Positions 16,625 to 25,621 of a DNA stretch of 64,000 bases are shown piece by piece (the stretch's first letter is position 1; each line of letters starts with the position of its first letter). Origin of the DNA: Methylocystis sp046349115 (GTDB lineage Bacteria > Pseudomonadota > Alphaproteobacteria > Rhizobiales > Beijerinckiaceae). The stretch spans positions 1-64,000 of the forward strand of contig NZ_JAXMCX010000007.1 in NCBI RefSeq assembly GCF_046349115.1, written 5' to 3'. The position numbers and the translations under genes are program-made. The notes beneath the pieces were generated by a model, which saw nothing but the letters and a program-made list of their open reading frames with translations, did no database searches and was not told the DNA's origin.

Positions 16625-17062
16625 CTACTTCACACCCACCAGCTCCACGTCGAAGATCAGCCAGGCGTTCGGCGGGATGACGCCGCCGGCGCCGCGCGCG
16701 CCATAGCCGAGGTCCGGCGGAATCACCAGCGTGCGCTTGCCGCCGACCTTCATGCCCTCGACGCCTTCATCCCAGCCCTTGATCACCTGGCCCTGGCCGA
16801 GCGGGAATTCGAACGGCTGGCCGCGATCGCGCGACGAATCGAATTTCTTGCCCTTGTCGCCATTGTTGTAGAGCCAGCCGGTGTAATGCACGGCGGCGGT
16901 CTGGCCGACCTTGGCGGTCGCGCCGGTTCCGACCTTCGTGTCCTTATACTGAAGGCCGGTGAGGCTTTTGGTCATTTCCGCTTCGGCGCGGACGTCGACG
17001 GTGATCGCGAGGCTCGCAACCGCGGCGAAGGCGGCAATAAGTGCTTTCGAGAAAAGGCGCAT
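16625..17062 (-). CDS. FKBP-type peptidyl-prolyl isomerase, exported
   Basis: A folding helper with a signal peptide (MRLFSKALIAAFAAVASLA, cut near VRAEA) and one FKBP domain, 145 residues in all. Domain signs: AVHYTGWLYN, KKFDSSRDRGQPFEFPLG, QVIKGWDEGVEGMKVGGK, and LGYGARGAGGVIPPNAWL. An upstream in-frame start at 17095 exists, but GGAGG lies nine bases before the ATG at 17062 and only that start yields a proper signal peptide. Periplasmic or membrane-associated. Confidence 0.93.
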   Translation of the reverse strand: MRLFSKALIAAFAAVASLAITVDVRAEAEMTKSLTGLQYKDTKVGTGATAKVGQTAAVHYTGWLYNNGDKGKKFDSSRDRGQPFEFPLGQGQVIKGWDEGVEGMKVGGKRTLVIPPDLGYGARGAGGVIPPNAWLIFDVELVGVK

Positions 17063-17122
17063 CTTTCGTTCCTCCAGCTTTTGAACCGACGCCATGTTCC
17101 TCGGATCGAGGATCGTTGAAAC

Positions 17123-18124
17123 CTATCCCAGCACGCCAGTGTCGCGGGCGAGCTGCAGCAAATCCTTCTGCGGCCGCGCGCCGACATGCGAAATGATTTC
17201 CGCCGCGGCGAGCGCGCCAAGCATGGCGCTGCGCTCATGCGGCAGGTCTTGCGTATAGCCGGCGAGAAAGCCGGCGGCGAAGAGATCGCCGGCGCCGGTG
17301 GTGTCGACCACCTCCTCGACAGGAAAGGCCGGCGCCGCGACGGCGCTCGCGCCATTGGCGACCACGCAGCCCTTTTCCGAGCGGGTGACGACGCCGAGAA
17401 GCCCCTCTTCGCCGCGCAGCGCCGCGAGCGCCGTGTCGAAATCGCCGGTTTCATAGAGCGCGTGCAATTCGCTCTCATTGGCGAAGACGATGTCGACCAC
17501 GCGGTCGCGAATGAGCGAGAGAAATTCGCCGCGATAGCGATCGACGCAGAAACTGTCGGATAGCGTCAGCGCCACCTTGCGGCCGTTGGCGCGCGAAATC
17601 TTCGCCGCCTTCAGGAAGGCTTCCTTCGCGCCCGGCGGATCCCAAAGATAGCCCTCCATATAGAGGACTTTCGCGCGCGCCACCGTCTCCTCGTCGATGT
17701 CGTTTGGCGCGAGCGCCTGACAGGCGCCGAGAAACGTGTTCATCGTGCGCTGGCCGTCCGGCGTGACGAAAATCAGACAGCGCGCGGTCGCCGCGCCATC
17801 GGCAGCGAAGGGCGTGTCGAAGGCGACGCCGGCCTTGCGGATGTCATGCGCGAATTCGCGCCCTGCGGCGTCTTCCTTGACCTTGCCGACGAATCCCGCG
17901 GCGCGCCCGAGGCTCGCGACGCCCGCCATGGTATTTGCGGCGGAGCCGCCGGAAATCACCGTCGTCGGGCCCATGCTCGCGTAAAGCTCGGCGGCGCGCG
18001 CTTCGTCGACAAGCATCATCGAGCCTTTGCGCAGTCCCGCCTTTAACAGTTCGTCGTCGGCGGCGCGGGCGATCGTGTCGACGATGGCGTTGCCGATTCC
18101 CAGCACGTCAAATGATGAGGTCAT
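17123..18124 (-). CDS. PfkB-family adenosine kinase
   Basis: A 333-residue sugar kinase fold protein. N-terminal GGSAANT and C-terminal DTTGAGDLFAAGFL (with the catalytic Asp) are the two PfkB signatures. The N-terminal DVLGIGNAIVDTIA and overall similarity fit the adenosine kinase clade common in alphaproteobacteria, which phosphorylates adenosine to AMP in purine salvage. Other PfkB substrates cannot be excluded. It is transcribed toward the FKBP gene with 60 bases between. Confidence 0.85.
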   Translation of the reverse strand: MTSSFDVLGIGNAIVDTIARAADDELLKAGLRKGSMMLVDEARAAELYASMGPTTVISGGSAANTMAGVASLGRAAGFVGKVKEDAAGREFAHDIRKAGVAFDTPFAADGAATARCLIFVTPDGQRTMNTFLGACQALAPNDIDEETVARAKVLYMEGYLWDPPGAKEAFLKAAKISRANGRKVALTLSDSFCVDRYRGEFLSLIRDRVVDIVFANESELHALYETGDFDTALAALRGEEGLLGVVTRSEKGCVVANGASAVAAPAFPVEEVVDTTGAGDLFAAGFLAGYTQDLPHERSAMLGALAAAEIISHVGARPQKDLLQLARDTGVLG

Positions 18125-18241
18125 GAGAGGCGATGATCCGATGAGGGAAGATAATCGGGCGCCTGCGCGCCGCAGGCGTGGTGTTTAGCACCGCGCCGCC
18201 AGCCAGTCGATCAGGCGCCCGGCATCGGGAAGACGCGCGGC

Positions 18242-18772
18242 CTATCGGCAGATCGGCGAGAGGATCACTTCGATGACAAGGACGAACAGCGCCGCGGTCA
18301 CGAAGGCCGGGACCGGGCGCAGCGACACATGGCGAAACAGGAAGGCGTACATGAACGCCAGCCAGACGATGATCGGAAAGAGCAGAAAGCGCAGCAGCTT
18401 TTCGGTCGGCAGCGGCTCCGGCAGGGCGATGGCGAAGATGAGGTGCAGGATCGTATAGGCGAGCGCCCCAATCGCGCCCATGATCGCGACCGCCGTCGCC
18501 GTGCGCTGAAACTTCGCGTCCTCCTTGAGAACGCGCAACAGACCGAAGGTCGCGCCGTACAGAAGGCCCGCGCTCAATATTCCGTAGATCAGGCTTCCGA
18601 GCAGCGAATGATTGAACGCCTGCGCGACCGTCTGCAGCACGCCATAGGCGCCGAAGGCGCCCAGCATCAATTCGCGCGAATCCGGCAGCGACAGTTGCGA
18701 CGCTTCAAGATTGATCATCTTGAGCACGGTCTGCGGCGTCTGCTCCTTGAGATAGGGAATATTGATCGGCAT
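18242..18772 (-). CDS. Integral membrane protein of unknown function (176 aa)
   Basis: Starts MPINIPYLKEQTPQTVLKM with a short cytosolic amphipathic region. About five hydrophobic helices follow, from near residue 40 to the end (LLGSLIYGILSAGLLYGATFG is partly one of them; others are AIMGAIGALAYTILHLIFAI and AFVTAALFVLVIEVILSP). AAGGGA lies upstream of the ATG at 18772; a longer in-frame extension to 18973 overlaps the glycosyltransferase end and looks spurious. It lies downstream of the glycosyltransferase, so it may belong to the polysaccharide cluster. No family recognised; the topology is somewhat YIP1-like. Confidence 0.65.
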   Translation of the reverse strand: MPINIPYLKEQTPQTVLKMINLEASQLSLPDSRELMLGAFGAYGVLQTVAQAFNHSLLGSLIYGILSAGLLYGATFGLLRVLKEDAKFQRTATAVAIMGAIGALAYTILHLIFAIALPEPLPTEKLLRFLLFPIIVWLAFMYAFLFRHVSLRPVPAFVTAALFVLVIEVILSPICR

Positions 18773-18951
18773 GGAGAGCGTTTCCCTTGTCGCTGGGAAG
18801 GCGAAAGCCCTGCCCGCATTGAAGCGAAAAGCCGTGCGACCCAGCGCGCCGCAAGGGCGCTGGCCGGGCCGCACGACCAATTGGCGCCTCTCTAGCACGC
18901 TTTGTCGGAGCGCGAAATTGGCGATCCCGATGTTGCAGCGCGAAGCCGTTC

Positions 18952-20376
18952 CTACGGCAGGCGCCGGCTCCATTCCTCGCGGGCGATGACCTCGACGATG
19001 CGCCGCGCCGCCTCGCGCCAGGCGACGCGCAGGACCTGTTCCGGGTCGCCGGCGCGCCGGCCGTCGAGAAAATCGGCGATCGTCTGCGCCAGCGCTTTAG
19101 CGTCATTGACGCGAAAATAGAGCGCGCCCGACCCGCCGACCTCGCGAAACACCGGAATATCGCTGCAGATCGCCGGCCGGCCGCGCCGCGCCGCCTCGAC
19201 GATCGGCAGGCCGAAGCCTTCCGCATAGGACGGGAAAATCAGCGCCGCCGCGTGGTCGTAGAGAAAAGACAGCGCGTCGTCGTCGACGTCGTCGAACCAG
19301 AAGAGCCGACGACCGAATTCCGCATGCGTGAGAATCTCGTTGACCGTCGCTTCTTCAAACCAGCCGCGCCGCCCGACGACGATCAAGCGAATGTCGCGCT
19401 TATTCGCCCAGAGCTCTTCGAATGCGCGGAGCGCGACGCGCTGGCCCTTGCGCGGCTCGATCGTGCCCACCGCGAGAAAGACCGGGCCGTCTCCCGCGAC
19501 CGCCGCTGTGATCTTATCGTTCGGCGCGGCGTCGGCGCGCAGCGCTAGATCGGACCCGCAGTGGAACCAGCCGATCTTGAGTCCGGGACGATGCGCGAGC
19601 CCTTGCGCCGCGACATAGTCGGCGAGTTCGTCGGCCACGGTGCGCGAGATCGCCAAAAAGCCGTCGCTTTCGAGTAGCGCCTTGCGCAGCCAGTCGCGAT
19701 AGCGCGGCACCGTCACTTCATGGCAGGCGTGCGGATAGAGCTCGGGAATGAGATCGAAGATGCAGGTGACGATTTCGCCGCCCTCGCCGCGAATCTTTTC
19801 GAAAATCGGCGCGAGCGCGTCGAAGGCGTTCCAGCTGTCGGAAAGCATCAGGAAGCGGTCGCCGGCTTCGATGGCAATTTCCGAGTCGGGCGCGGCGTCG
19901 CCGCCGACAAGCTCAGCGACGAAGCCGTTGGCGGTCAGCAGGCGCCCGTCGGCGCAGCGAACGGCGACGGCCGGAATGTCGAAGCTCTCGCCGCCGTAAA
20001 GACCGCGCGTCACTTCCTTGACGACGCGCTGAATGCCGGTGCCGGCGTCGCGCTTGATCGTTCCCGTCACGTCGACGAGCAGCCGGCGCGCCGGCAGCGG
20101 CGCGCGCGCGGCGGCCGGCGCGCTTGGCGCGGGCGTTGTCTGGATCGTCTCGGGCGACCGCCGGCGAAAGCGCCCGGCGACCGCGTTCGCGGCGTCGGCG
20201 ATGGAAGCTTCGATCGGCCGCAGAAAACGGTAGATATGGCCAGAAACCGAATAGATCAGCCGATAGCGCTCATGAGTGAGATGCAGGAGTTCGGCGCGCA
20301 GATAGTCGAGCTGAAATTCAAGCAGGCGAATGCGTTCGCGATCCTCGTCCCGCTCACGGTTCTGCCGCTCGCTCAT
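18952..20376 (-). CDS. GT4-type glycosyltransferase with N-terminal coiled coil
   Basis: A 474-residue protein. Residues 1-55 are charged and heptad-like (RIRLLEFQLDYLRAELLHL), probably a coiled coil. The catalytic part from about residue 100 has VTGTIKRDAGTGIQRVVKEV, FLAVGTIEPRKGQRVALRAF and the nucleotide-sugar segment FPSYAEGFGLPIVEAARRG typical of family GT4. It is encoded ten bases after rmd, making GDP-D-rhamnose (or GDP-mannose) a plausible donor. Likely role: adding a sugar to O-antigen or exopolysaccharide. The acceptor is unknown. Confidence 0.85.
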   Translation of the reverse strand: MSERQNRERDEDRERIRLLEFQLDYLRAELLHLTHERYRLIYSVSGHIYRFLRPIEASIADAANAVAGRFRRRSPETIQTTPAPSAPAAARAPLPARRLLVDVTGTIKRDAGTGIQRVVKEVTRGLYGGESFDIPAVAVRCADGRLLTANGFVAELVGGDAAPDSEIAIEAGDRFLMLSDSWNAFDALAPIFEKIRGEGGEIVTCIFDLIPELYPHACHEVTVPRYRDWLRKALLESDGFLAISRTVADELADYVAAQGLAHRPGLKIGWFHCGSDLALRADAAPNDKITAAVAGDGPVFLAVGTIEPRKGQRVALRAFEELWANKRDIRLIVVGRRGWFEEATVNEILTHAEFGRRLFWFDDVDDDALSFLYDHAAALIFPSYAEGFGLPIVEAARRGRPAICSDIPVFREVGGSGALYFRVNDAKALAQTIADFLDGRRAGDPEQVLRVAWREAARRIVEVIAREEWSRRLP

Positions 20377-20386
20377 GATCCCCGGC

Positions 20387-21379
20387 TCATGACGAAGCCT
20401 GTGCGGCTTGCGTCTCGGCGGCGCGCGCGTCGTCGAGGAGCGCCTGCAGCATGTCGTCGATATCGTGGCTGGGCCGCCAGCCGGTCGCGTCGATCAGTTT
20501 CGTCGCGTCGCAGGCGACGCTAGCGAGATCGCTGGCGCCGGGCCGCAGCAGCGCCGGATCGACCTCGATGTCAACTTGCGCCTTGGACCGTCCGCGCAGC
20601 CGCTCGAGCAGCGCTTCCAGCCGATAGGCCGTTCCGGACGCGACGTTGAAGATCGAAACCGGCTCGGGCAGGTCGTCCGCCTTTCCGATCAGCCGCAGAT
20701 AGGCGTCGACCACGTCGCGCACGTCGAGAAAATCGCGGGCCTTCGATAGATCGCCGACTTTGAGCAGCGGCGCGGCGCGGCCCGATTCGATCGCGGCGAT
20801 CTGCGCGGCGAAGGAGGCCAGCGCAAAATTGCGATTACGCTGACCTGGTCCGGAATGATTGACCGGTCGCGCCACGATCAGCCGTCCCCGGGGCGCGAGC
20901 AGATCCGCAAGCGCGCCTTCCGCGGCGATTTTCGAGCGGCTGTAGGCGTCGGCGGGTCGCAGCGGCGCATCCTCGCTCAAAACGCCATCGCGAAAACTCG
21001 CGCCATAGACGGCCGCGGTCGAGGCGAAGAGAAACGTCGCGGCGGGACAGTGTCTGGCGACCGCCGCGCCGAGCGCGAAGGAGCCGTGAAAATTCACCCG
21101 CCAGGTCAGTTCGGCCGCGTGCAGCGCCTGGCCGATCGACGCTTGACCCGCAAGATGGACGATGAGATCGGGGCGCAGGCGCGCGATCAGCGCGTCGACC
21201 GCGGCTTCGTCGACAAGATCGGCGACGGCGGCCGCGAAACCTTCATGGCCGCCAGACTCGCCGGGACGCAGCAACATCGCCCGCGTCGCCCGCGGATAGG
21301 CCTCGACCAGGGCGGCGCAGAGGTGTCCCCCGACGAATCCGCCGCCGCCCGTCACCAAAATGCGCTCGAAGGCGGCCAT
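20387..21379 (-). CDS. rmd: GDP-4-dehydro-6-deoxy-D-mannose reductase (GDP-D-rhamnose forming)
   Basis: A 330-residue short-chain dehydrogenase/epimerase-type enzyme with the NAD(P) loop TGGGGFVGGHL, catalytic YSRSK, and the Rmd-like segments ARPVNHSGPGQRNRNFALA and SKARDFLDVRDVVDAY. It reduces the 4-keto intermediate made by Gmd. The gene follows gmd after 21 bases, which strongly supports this function over other epimerases. The product would be GDP-D-rhamnose. Confidence 0.85.
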   Translation of the reverse strand: MAAFERILVTGGGGFVGGHLCAALVEAYPRATRAMLLRPGESGGHEGFAAAVADLVDEAAVDALIARLRPDLIVHLAGQASIGQALHAAELTWRVNFHGSFALGAAVARHCPAATFLFASTAAVYGASFRDGVLSEDAPLRPADAYSRSKIAAEGALADLLAPRGRLIVARPVNHSGPGQRNRNFALASFAAQIAAIESGRAAPLLKVGDLSKARDFLDVRDVVDAYLRLIGKADDLPEPVSIFNVASGTAYRLEALLERLRGRSKAQVDIEVDPALLRPGASDLASVACDATKLIDATGWRPSHDIDDMLQALLDDARAAETQAAQASS

Positions 21380-21400
21380 CGCGGGCCCTTTGTTTTAGGG

Positions 21401-22384
21401 TTAGGCTGTCTCGCGCCGCAGCCGCTCGAGATCGGCGTCAACCATTTCGCAAATCATCTCGCGAAGATCGATCTGCGGTTTCCACCCTAGAACCCGCTGC
21501 GCCTTGCTGGAATCGCCGAGCAGCACGTCGACTTCGGCCGGACGATAGAATTCGGGGTCGATGACGACGAATTTTTCCATGTCGAGCCCCGCGTGGTCGA
21601 AAGCGATGCGGCACATGTCCCGCACCGTGGTGGTGACGCCTGTCGCCACGACATAGTCGTCAGGCGTCTCCTGCTGCAGCATCAGCCACATGGCGCGCAC
21701 GTAATCCTTGGCGTGCCCCCAATCGCGCTTGGCGTCGATGTTGCCCAGACGCAATTCCTTGGCTAGGCCGAGCTTAATCGCCGCGACGCCGCTCGTCACC
21801 TTTCGGGTGACGAATTCAACGCCGCGCAGCGGGCTCTCATGATTGAACAGAATGCCGGAGGAGGCGTGAAGGCCGAAGCTCTCGCGGTAATTCACCGTGA
21901 TCCAATGGCCGTAAAGCTTCGCCACGGCGTAAGGGCTGCGGGGATAGAAGGGCGTCTTCTCGCTTTGCATCGGCTCCTGGATGAGCCCGTACATTTCCGA
22001 GGACGAGGCCTGATAGAAGCGCGCCTTCGACGCCCCGAGCCGCATCGCTTCGAGCACATTGGTGACGCCCACGCCGGTGACATTGGCGGTGAGCACCGGC
22101 TGACGCCAGGAAGAGGCGACGTAGGATTGCGCCGCGAGATTGTAGATTTCGTCGGGCTGGACGGCCTGCACGGTGCGGAGCAGGCTCGAGAGGTCGGCGA
22201 GATCGGCGTCATGCAAATTCAGCTTGCCGCTGATGCCGAGCCAGCGGAGGCGATGGTCCTCGACGCCCCGATGCGACGAGCGCCGCACCACGCCATGCAC
22301 CTCATAGCCTTTTTCGAGCAAAAATTGCGAGAGATAGGCGCCGTCCTGTCCTGTAACGCCGGTCACCAGCGCGCGCTTGGTCAT
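21401..22384 (-). CDS. gmd: GDP-mannose 4,6-dehydratase
   Basis: Converts GDP-D-mannose to GDP-4-dehydro-6-deoxy-D-mannose, using bound NADP. Near-diagnostic stretches: ALVTGVTGQDGAYLSQFLLE, EIYNLAAQSYVASSW, YQASSSEMYG, and YPRSPYAVAKLYGHW with the catalytic Tyr/Lys. ILFNHESPLRG and KRDWGHAKDYVRAMW are also conserved. The ATG at 22384 has AGGAT upstream; a TTG one codon earlier is also open. First gene of the gmd-rmd-glycosyltransferase unit. Confidence 0.96.
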   Translation of the reverse strand: MTKRALVTGVTGQDGAYLSQFLLEKGYEVHGVVRRSSHRGVEDHRLRWLGISGKLNLHDADLADLSSLLRTVQAVQPDEIYNLAAQSYVASSWRQPVLTANVTGVGVTNVLEAMRLGASKARFYQASSSEMYGLIQEPMQSEKTPFYPRSPYAVAKLYGHWITVNYRESFGLHASSGILFNHESPLRGVEFVTRKVTSGVAAIKLGLAKELRLGNIDAKRDWGHAKDYVRAMWLMLQQETPDDYVVATGVTTTVRDMCRIAFDHAGLDMEKFVVIDPEFYRPAEVDVLLGDSSKAQRVLGWKPQIDLREMICEMVDADLERLRRETA

Positions 22385-22544
22385 CAATGATCCTGTTCAA
22401 ATTACCCGGCTGGCCGCAACGAGGCGAAGCTTCGCGGCGCTGCGGCTGAGGGCGGTTCTCGCCCAAGCCGCGGGCGGCTGCAAGAGGGCGCGCGCGACGC
22501 CATTACAGAATCAAGGCGCCTTAAGCAAGAGCACGGCAAGGCGC

Positions 22545-22575
22545 GCCTGCCGGCGGCGGGGCGCCGCCGGCAGGC
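22545..22575 (-). terminator. 13-bp perfect GC hairpin downstream of yidB
   Basis: GCCTGCCGGCGGC (22545-22557) pairs with GCCGCCGGCAGGC (22563-22575) around a five-base loop. It begins 22 bases beyond the stop of the yidB-like gene and lies upstream of gmd. No T-run follows on either strand, so termination is likely but not certain. Confidence 0.4.
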
Positions 22576-22597
22576 CTGCAAGCCTTGGTATCGAAGT

Positions 22598-22942
22598 TTA
22601 CGCTTCTTTGTCAGGCGGCGGCAATTTGCCTTCCGGCGTCGCCTTGTCGATGACCTCGGGCAAATATTGGGCAAGGAGCGCATTCGCCTTATCGAGGTCG
22701 ATTCCGGCGTTCTTGGCGATTTCCTTCAGCTTGTCGGCGTTGATCACCTTGCCGATGTCCACCTCGCTGATCTTTTCATTGGGGCCGAGGCCGATCCACG
22801 AGTGGACCTGCTTGCCTAGTCCGGAATTTTCGAAATTCTTCACGACGCCGTCTAGGCCGCCTTGCTTTTCCACATATTCCTTAACGAGGCTAAGGGCTTC
22901 AGCGCCGATCACCCCGCCAGCGATCGCTTTTAGCCAACTCAT
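22598..22942 (-). CDS. YidB/DUF937-family protein
   Basis: A 114-residue protein starting MSWLKAIAGGVIGAEALSLV. AAGGGAG lies six bases before this ATG; an ATG two codons earlier touches that site directly and is less likely. The middle GLGKQVHSWIGLGPNEKIS and the end LLAQYLPEVIDKATPEGKLP are hallmark YidB/DUF937 segments. Function unknown in the family. It is monocistronic, with a hairpin downstream. Confidence 0.85.
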   Translation of the reverse strand: MSWLKAIAGGVIGAEALSLVKEYVEKQGGLDGVVKNFENSGLGKQVHSWIGLGPNEKISEVDIGKVINADKLKEIAKNAGIDLDKANALLAQYLPEVIDKATPEGKLPPPDKEA

Positions 22943-23049
22943 GCTCATCTCCCTTTTAACAAAGTCGAGCGCGTCGCGCCGCGCTAGGTCAAATAAGGCG
23001 GGGCGCGGGCTTTACAATGTCGGGCGATCGCCGGCTTGGGCTAAAGACT

Positions 23050-23988
23050 TCATTCAAATAGCAAATCATCGTTCCGATGGCCCCAGCGGCGGATTTCGTT
23101 CCAGATGTCTGAAGCGGTTTCGGCGTAGCGAAAGAGATGGCGGTCCTGCGGGTCGATCACGCCCTCGTCGAGCAGAAAATCGACGTCGAAGGCGCGCCGC
23201 CAATAGTTTTCGCCGACGAGAACGATCGGGATCGGCTTGACCTTGCCGGTCTGCACGAGGGTAAGCGTCTCGAATAATTCGTCGAATGTGCCGAAGCCGC
23301 CCGGAAAGGCGACGAGCGCCCGCGCCCGCAGCATGAAATGCATCTTGCGCAGCGCGAAATAGCGGAACCGCAAGCACAGCGAGGGCGTGACATAGGTGTT
23401 GGGCAGCTGCTCATGCGGCAAGGTGATGTTGAGCCCGACCGTCTCGGCGCCGGCTTCGAAGGCGCCACGATTCGCCGCCTCCATGATGCCCGGCCCGCCG
23501 CCGGTGACGATGGCGAGGCGCGGCTGGTCGCCGCTCGCACGCGCTGCGCCGACAAGCGCGCCGAATTCGCGCGCGACTTCGTAATAGCGCGAATTTTCGT
23601 GGATTCGCTGAGCGACCGAAAGCCGTCGCGCAAGCGTCGCGTCGGCGGGATCGGCGGCGGCGCGCGCCTGCGCTTCGGCGAGCCGTCGTTCCGCCAAAGC
23701 GGGTTCGACGATGCGGGTCGAGCCGAAGACGACGATCGTGGCGGCGACGCCGTGGCGGCGCAGCAAGGATTCGGCCTTCAGATATTCGAGATCGAGGCGC
23801 GGTCCGCGCGCCTCGGCGGAGGCGAGAAAATCAATGTCCTCGTCGGCCTTGCGATAGGAGGGGCTTGAGAGGATCGCCTGCAGCCGCTCAGCGGCGCCGG
23901 GATCAGGAACATTGGGCGCCGGCGGTCGCGACGGCGCTCCCTCGCCGGGCTCGAGGCGCGAATGTCGGTCGTCGTCGCTGGGGCTCAA
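23050..23988 (-). CDS. LOG-family (TIGR00730-like) phosphoribohydrolase, long form
   Basis: A 312-residue Rossmann-fold protein. GGGPGIMEAANRGA and PGGFGTFDELFETL are the two LOG motifs (the PGGxGTxxE site). LOG enzymes release the base from nucleoside monophosphates, including cytokinin ribotides, and were earlier misnamed lysine decarboxylases. About 100 N-terminal residues precede the core, making it the longer proteobacterial version. Physiological substrate not determined. It stands alone. Confidence 0.85.
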   Translation of the reverse strand: MSPSDDDRHSRLEPGEGAPSRPPAPNVPDPGAAERLQAILSSPSYRKADEDIDFLASAEARGPRLDLEYLKAESLLRRHGVAATIVVFGSTRIVEPALAERRLAEAQARAAADPADATLARRLSVAQRIHENSRYYEVAREFGALVGAARASGDQPRLAIVTGGGPGIMEAANRGAFEAGAETVGLNITLPHEQLPNTYVTPSLCLRFRYFALRKMHFMLRARALVAFPGGFGTFDELFETLTLVQTGKVKPIPIVLVGENYWRRAFDVDFLLDEGVIDPQDRHLFRYAETASDIWNEIRRWGHRNDDLLFE

Positions 23989-24105
23989 TCGTCGCTCCCT
24001 TTAAGCCACTCGTCGGCGCGTTTCTTTATTTCCGTTTCGCCGCGGCGTATATGACCCGCCGGACGCCGTAGGGCGTGGATTTGTCAAGGAGCAAGGCGAG
24101 CGCGC

Positions 24106-24852
24106 ATGGCTGGGCATAGTCAATTCAAGAATATCATGCACAAGAAGGGCAAGCAGGACGCGATCCGCTCCAAGCTCTTTTCCAAGCTCGCCCGCGAAAT
24201 CACCGTCGCCGCCAAGATGGGCCTGCCCGACCCCAATATGAACGCCCGCCTGCGCGCCGCTGTTCTCGCCGCTAGGGCGGAGAACATGCCAAAGGACAAT
24301 ATCGAGCGCGCGATCAAGAAGGCCTCGGGCGCCGACGCCGAAACCTACGACGAAGTGCGCTATGAGGGCTACGCGCCCGGCGGCGTCGCGGTGATCGTCG
24401 AGGCCCTGACCGACAATCGCAACCGCACCGCCGGCGAAGTCCGCTCCTATTTCACCAAGGCCGGCGGCGCGCTCGCCGAGACCGGGGCCGTGTCCTTCAT
24501 GTTCGACCGCGTCGGCCTCGTCGAATTCGACAAGAAGGCGGCGACCGAAGACGCGATGATGGAAGCGGCGATCGACGCCGGCGCCGACGACGTCTCGACG
24601 ACCGACGAGACTCACGAAGTGATCACCTCCGTCGAATCGCTGCGCGACGTCGCCAAGGCGCTCGAAGAGAAATTCGGCGAGCCGCGCAAGGCGAACCTCG
24701 TCTGGCGTCCGCAGAACACGATCAAGGTCGACGATGAGTCGGGCGAGAAAATCCTGAAGCTCGTCGGCCTGCTCGAAGACAATGACGACGTCCAGAACGT
24801 CTACGCCAATTTCGAAGTTTCGGACGCGCTCGTCGCCAAGCTCGCGGGCTAG
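24106..24852 (+). CDS. yebC: YebC/PmpR-family regulator or translation factor
   Basis: A 248-residue protein with the invariant start MAGHSQFKNIMHKKGKQDA, then KLAREITVAAKMGLPDPNMN, RAIKKASGA and YEGYAPGGVAVIVEALTDN. Family members have been described as DNA-binding regulators and, more recently, as factors that help ribosomes at proline-rich sequence. AAGGAG lies upstream. In many alphaproteobacteria this gene precedes ruvC, but here a TetR gene follows. Confidence 0.95.
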   Translation: MAGHSQFKNIMHKKGKQDAIRSKLFSKLAREITVAAKMGLPDPNMNARLRAAVLAARAENMPKDNIERAIKKASGADAETYDEVRYEGYAPGGVAVIVEALTDNRNRTAGEVRSYFTKAGGALAETGAVSFMFDRVGLVEFDKKAATEDAMMEAAIDAGADDVSTTDETHEVITSVESLRDVAKALEEKFGEPRKANLVWRPQNTIKVDDESGEKILKLVGLLEDNDDVQNVYANFEVSDALVAKLAG

Positions 24853-24897
24853 CTTGCGGCAGGCGCGATGACGCCGGTCCCCGCGCGGCGGTAAGAG

Positions 24898-25518
24898 ATG
24901 CACAATAAGCGCGGCTATCATCACGGGTCATTGAAGCAGGCGCTGATCGACGCCGCTCTGGAGATTCTCGCCGAGGGCGGGCCGGCGGCGCTGACGCTCA
25001 CCGAGGCCGCGCGCCGCGCCGGCGTTTCGCCCGCCGCGCCCTATCGTCATTTCTCCGGGCGCGACGCGCTGATCAGCGAACTCGCGCGCCGCGGCTTCGA
25101 GACCTTTGGCGCGCGAATTGAAATGGCGTGGGACGAAGGCCGGCCCGACGCCAAAAGCGCGATGCGGGCGATGTGCGCCGCCTATCTCAAATTCGCGCGG
25201 GACGAGCCTGGACTTTACGCCGCGATGTTCGGACAGGCGCGGACTCTCGCCGACCCTGGCGCCGGCGGCGCCGCCGATCACGCCCTCGAAATCCTCTGGC
25301 GCGCGGTCGTCGCCTGGCTGCAGCAGGCAGGCGCGCCGGCGCAGGGCGCGCGCTATGCGGCGCTGCAAATCTGGTCGCTCGCGCATGGCGTGGCGATGCT
25401 AACCATCTCCGGCCATTTCGATCCGGTCAAAAGCGCTGATCCCGCGCTTTTGCTCGACAGCGCGGCGCAGGGGGTGATGGAAAGCGCGGCGGCGCGCGCC
25501 AAAGCCGCGCCGGTCTAA
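24898..25518 (+). CDS. TetR/AcrR-family transcriptional regulator
   Basis: A 206-residue repressor-type protein. The N-terminal helix-turn-helix lies at residues 10-58 (ALIDAALEILAEGGPAALTL then RAGVSPAAPYRHFSGRDAL). The C-terminal half is a helical ligand domain with AAYLKFARDEPGLYAAMFG, as in the TetR_C_33-like group. No divergent target gene is present: it follows yebC after 45 bases and precedes minC. Ligand and targets unknown. Confidence 0.9.
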   Translation: MHNKRGYHHGSLKQALIDAALEILAEGGPAALTLTEAARRAGVSPAAPYRHFSGRDALISELARRGFETFGARIEMAWDEGRPDAKSAMRAMCAAYLKFARDEPGLYAAMFGQARTLADPGAGGAADHALEILWRAVVAWLQQAGAPAQGARYAALQIWSLAHGVAMLTISGHFDPVKSADPALLLDSAAQGVMESAAARAKAAPV

Positions 25519-25560
25519 TCTCTTAATAAACTGAATTCATCGCCGATTTCCGCACGCGGC

Positions 25561-25575
25561 TTAATCATTCGTTAA
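25561..25575 (+). promoter_or_regulatory. CtrA-type box (TTAA-N7-TTAA) upstream of minCDE
   Basis: TTAA at 25561-25564, seven bases (TCATTCG), TTAA at 25572-25575, followed by C: a full match to the alphaproteobacterial CtrA consensus TTAA-N7-TTAAC. It lies about 60 bases upstream of the minC start, in promoter range. Overlapping GTTAACGTTAAC adds a palindrome. CtrA control of minCDE is known in Sinorhizobium meliloti, so this site fits. Confidence 0.6.
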
Positions 25576-25621
25576 CGTTAACGCCCTCAAATGATGCAAA
25601 TCTTAATTGCGTGAGGCTGCC

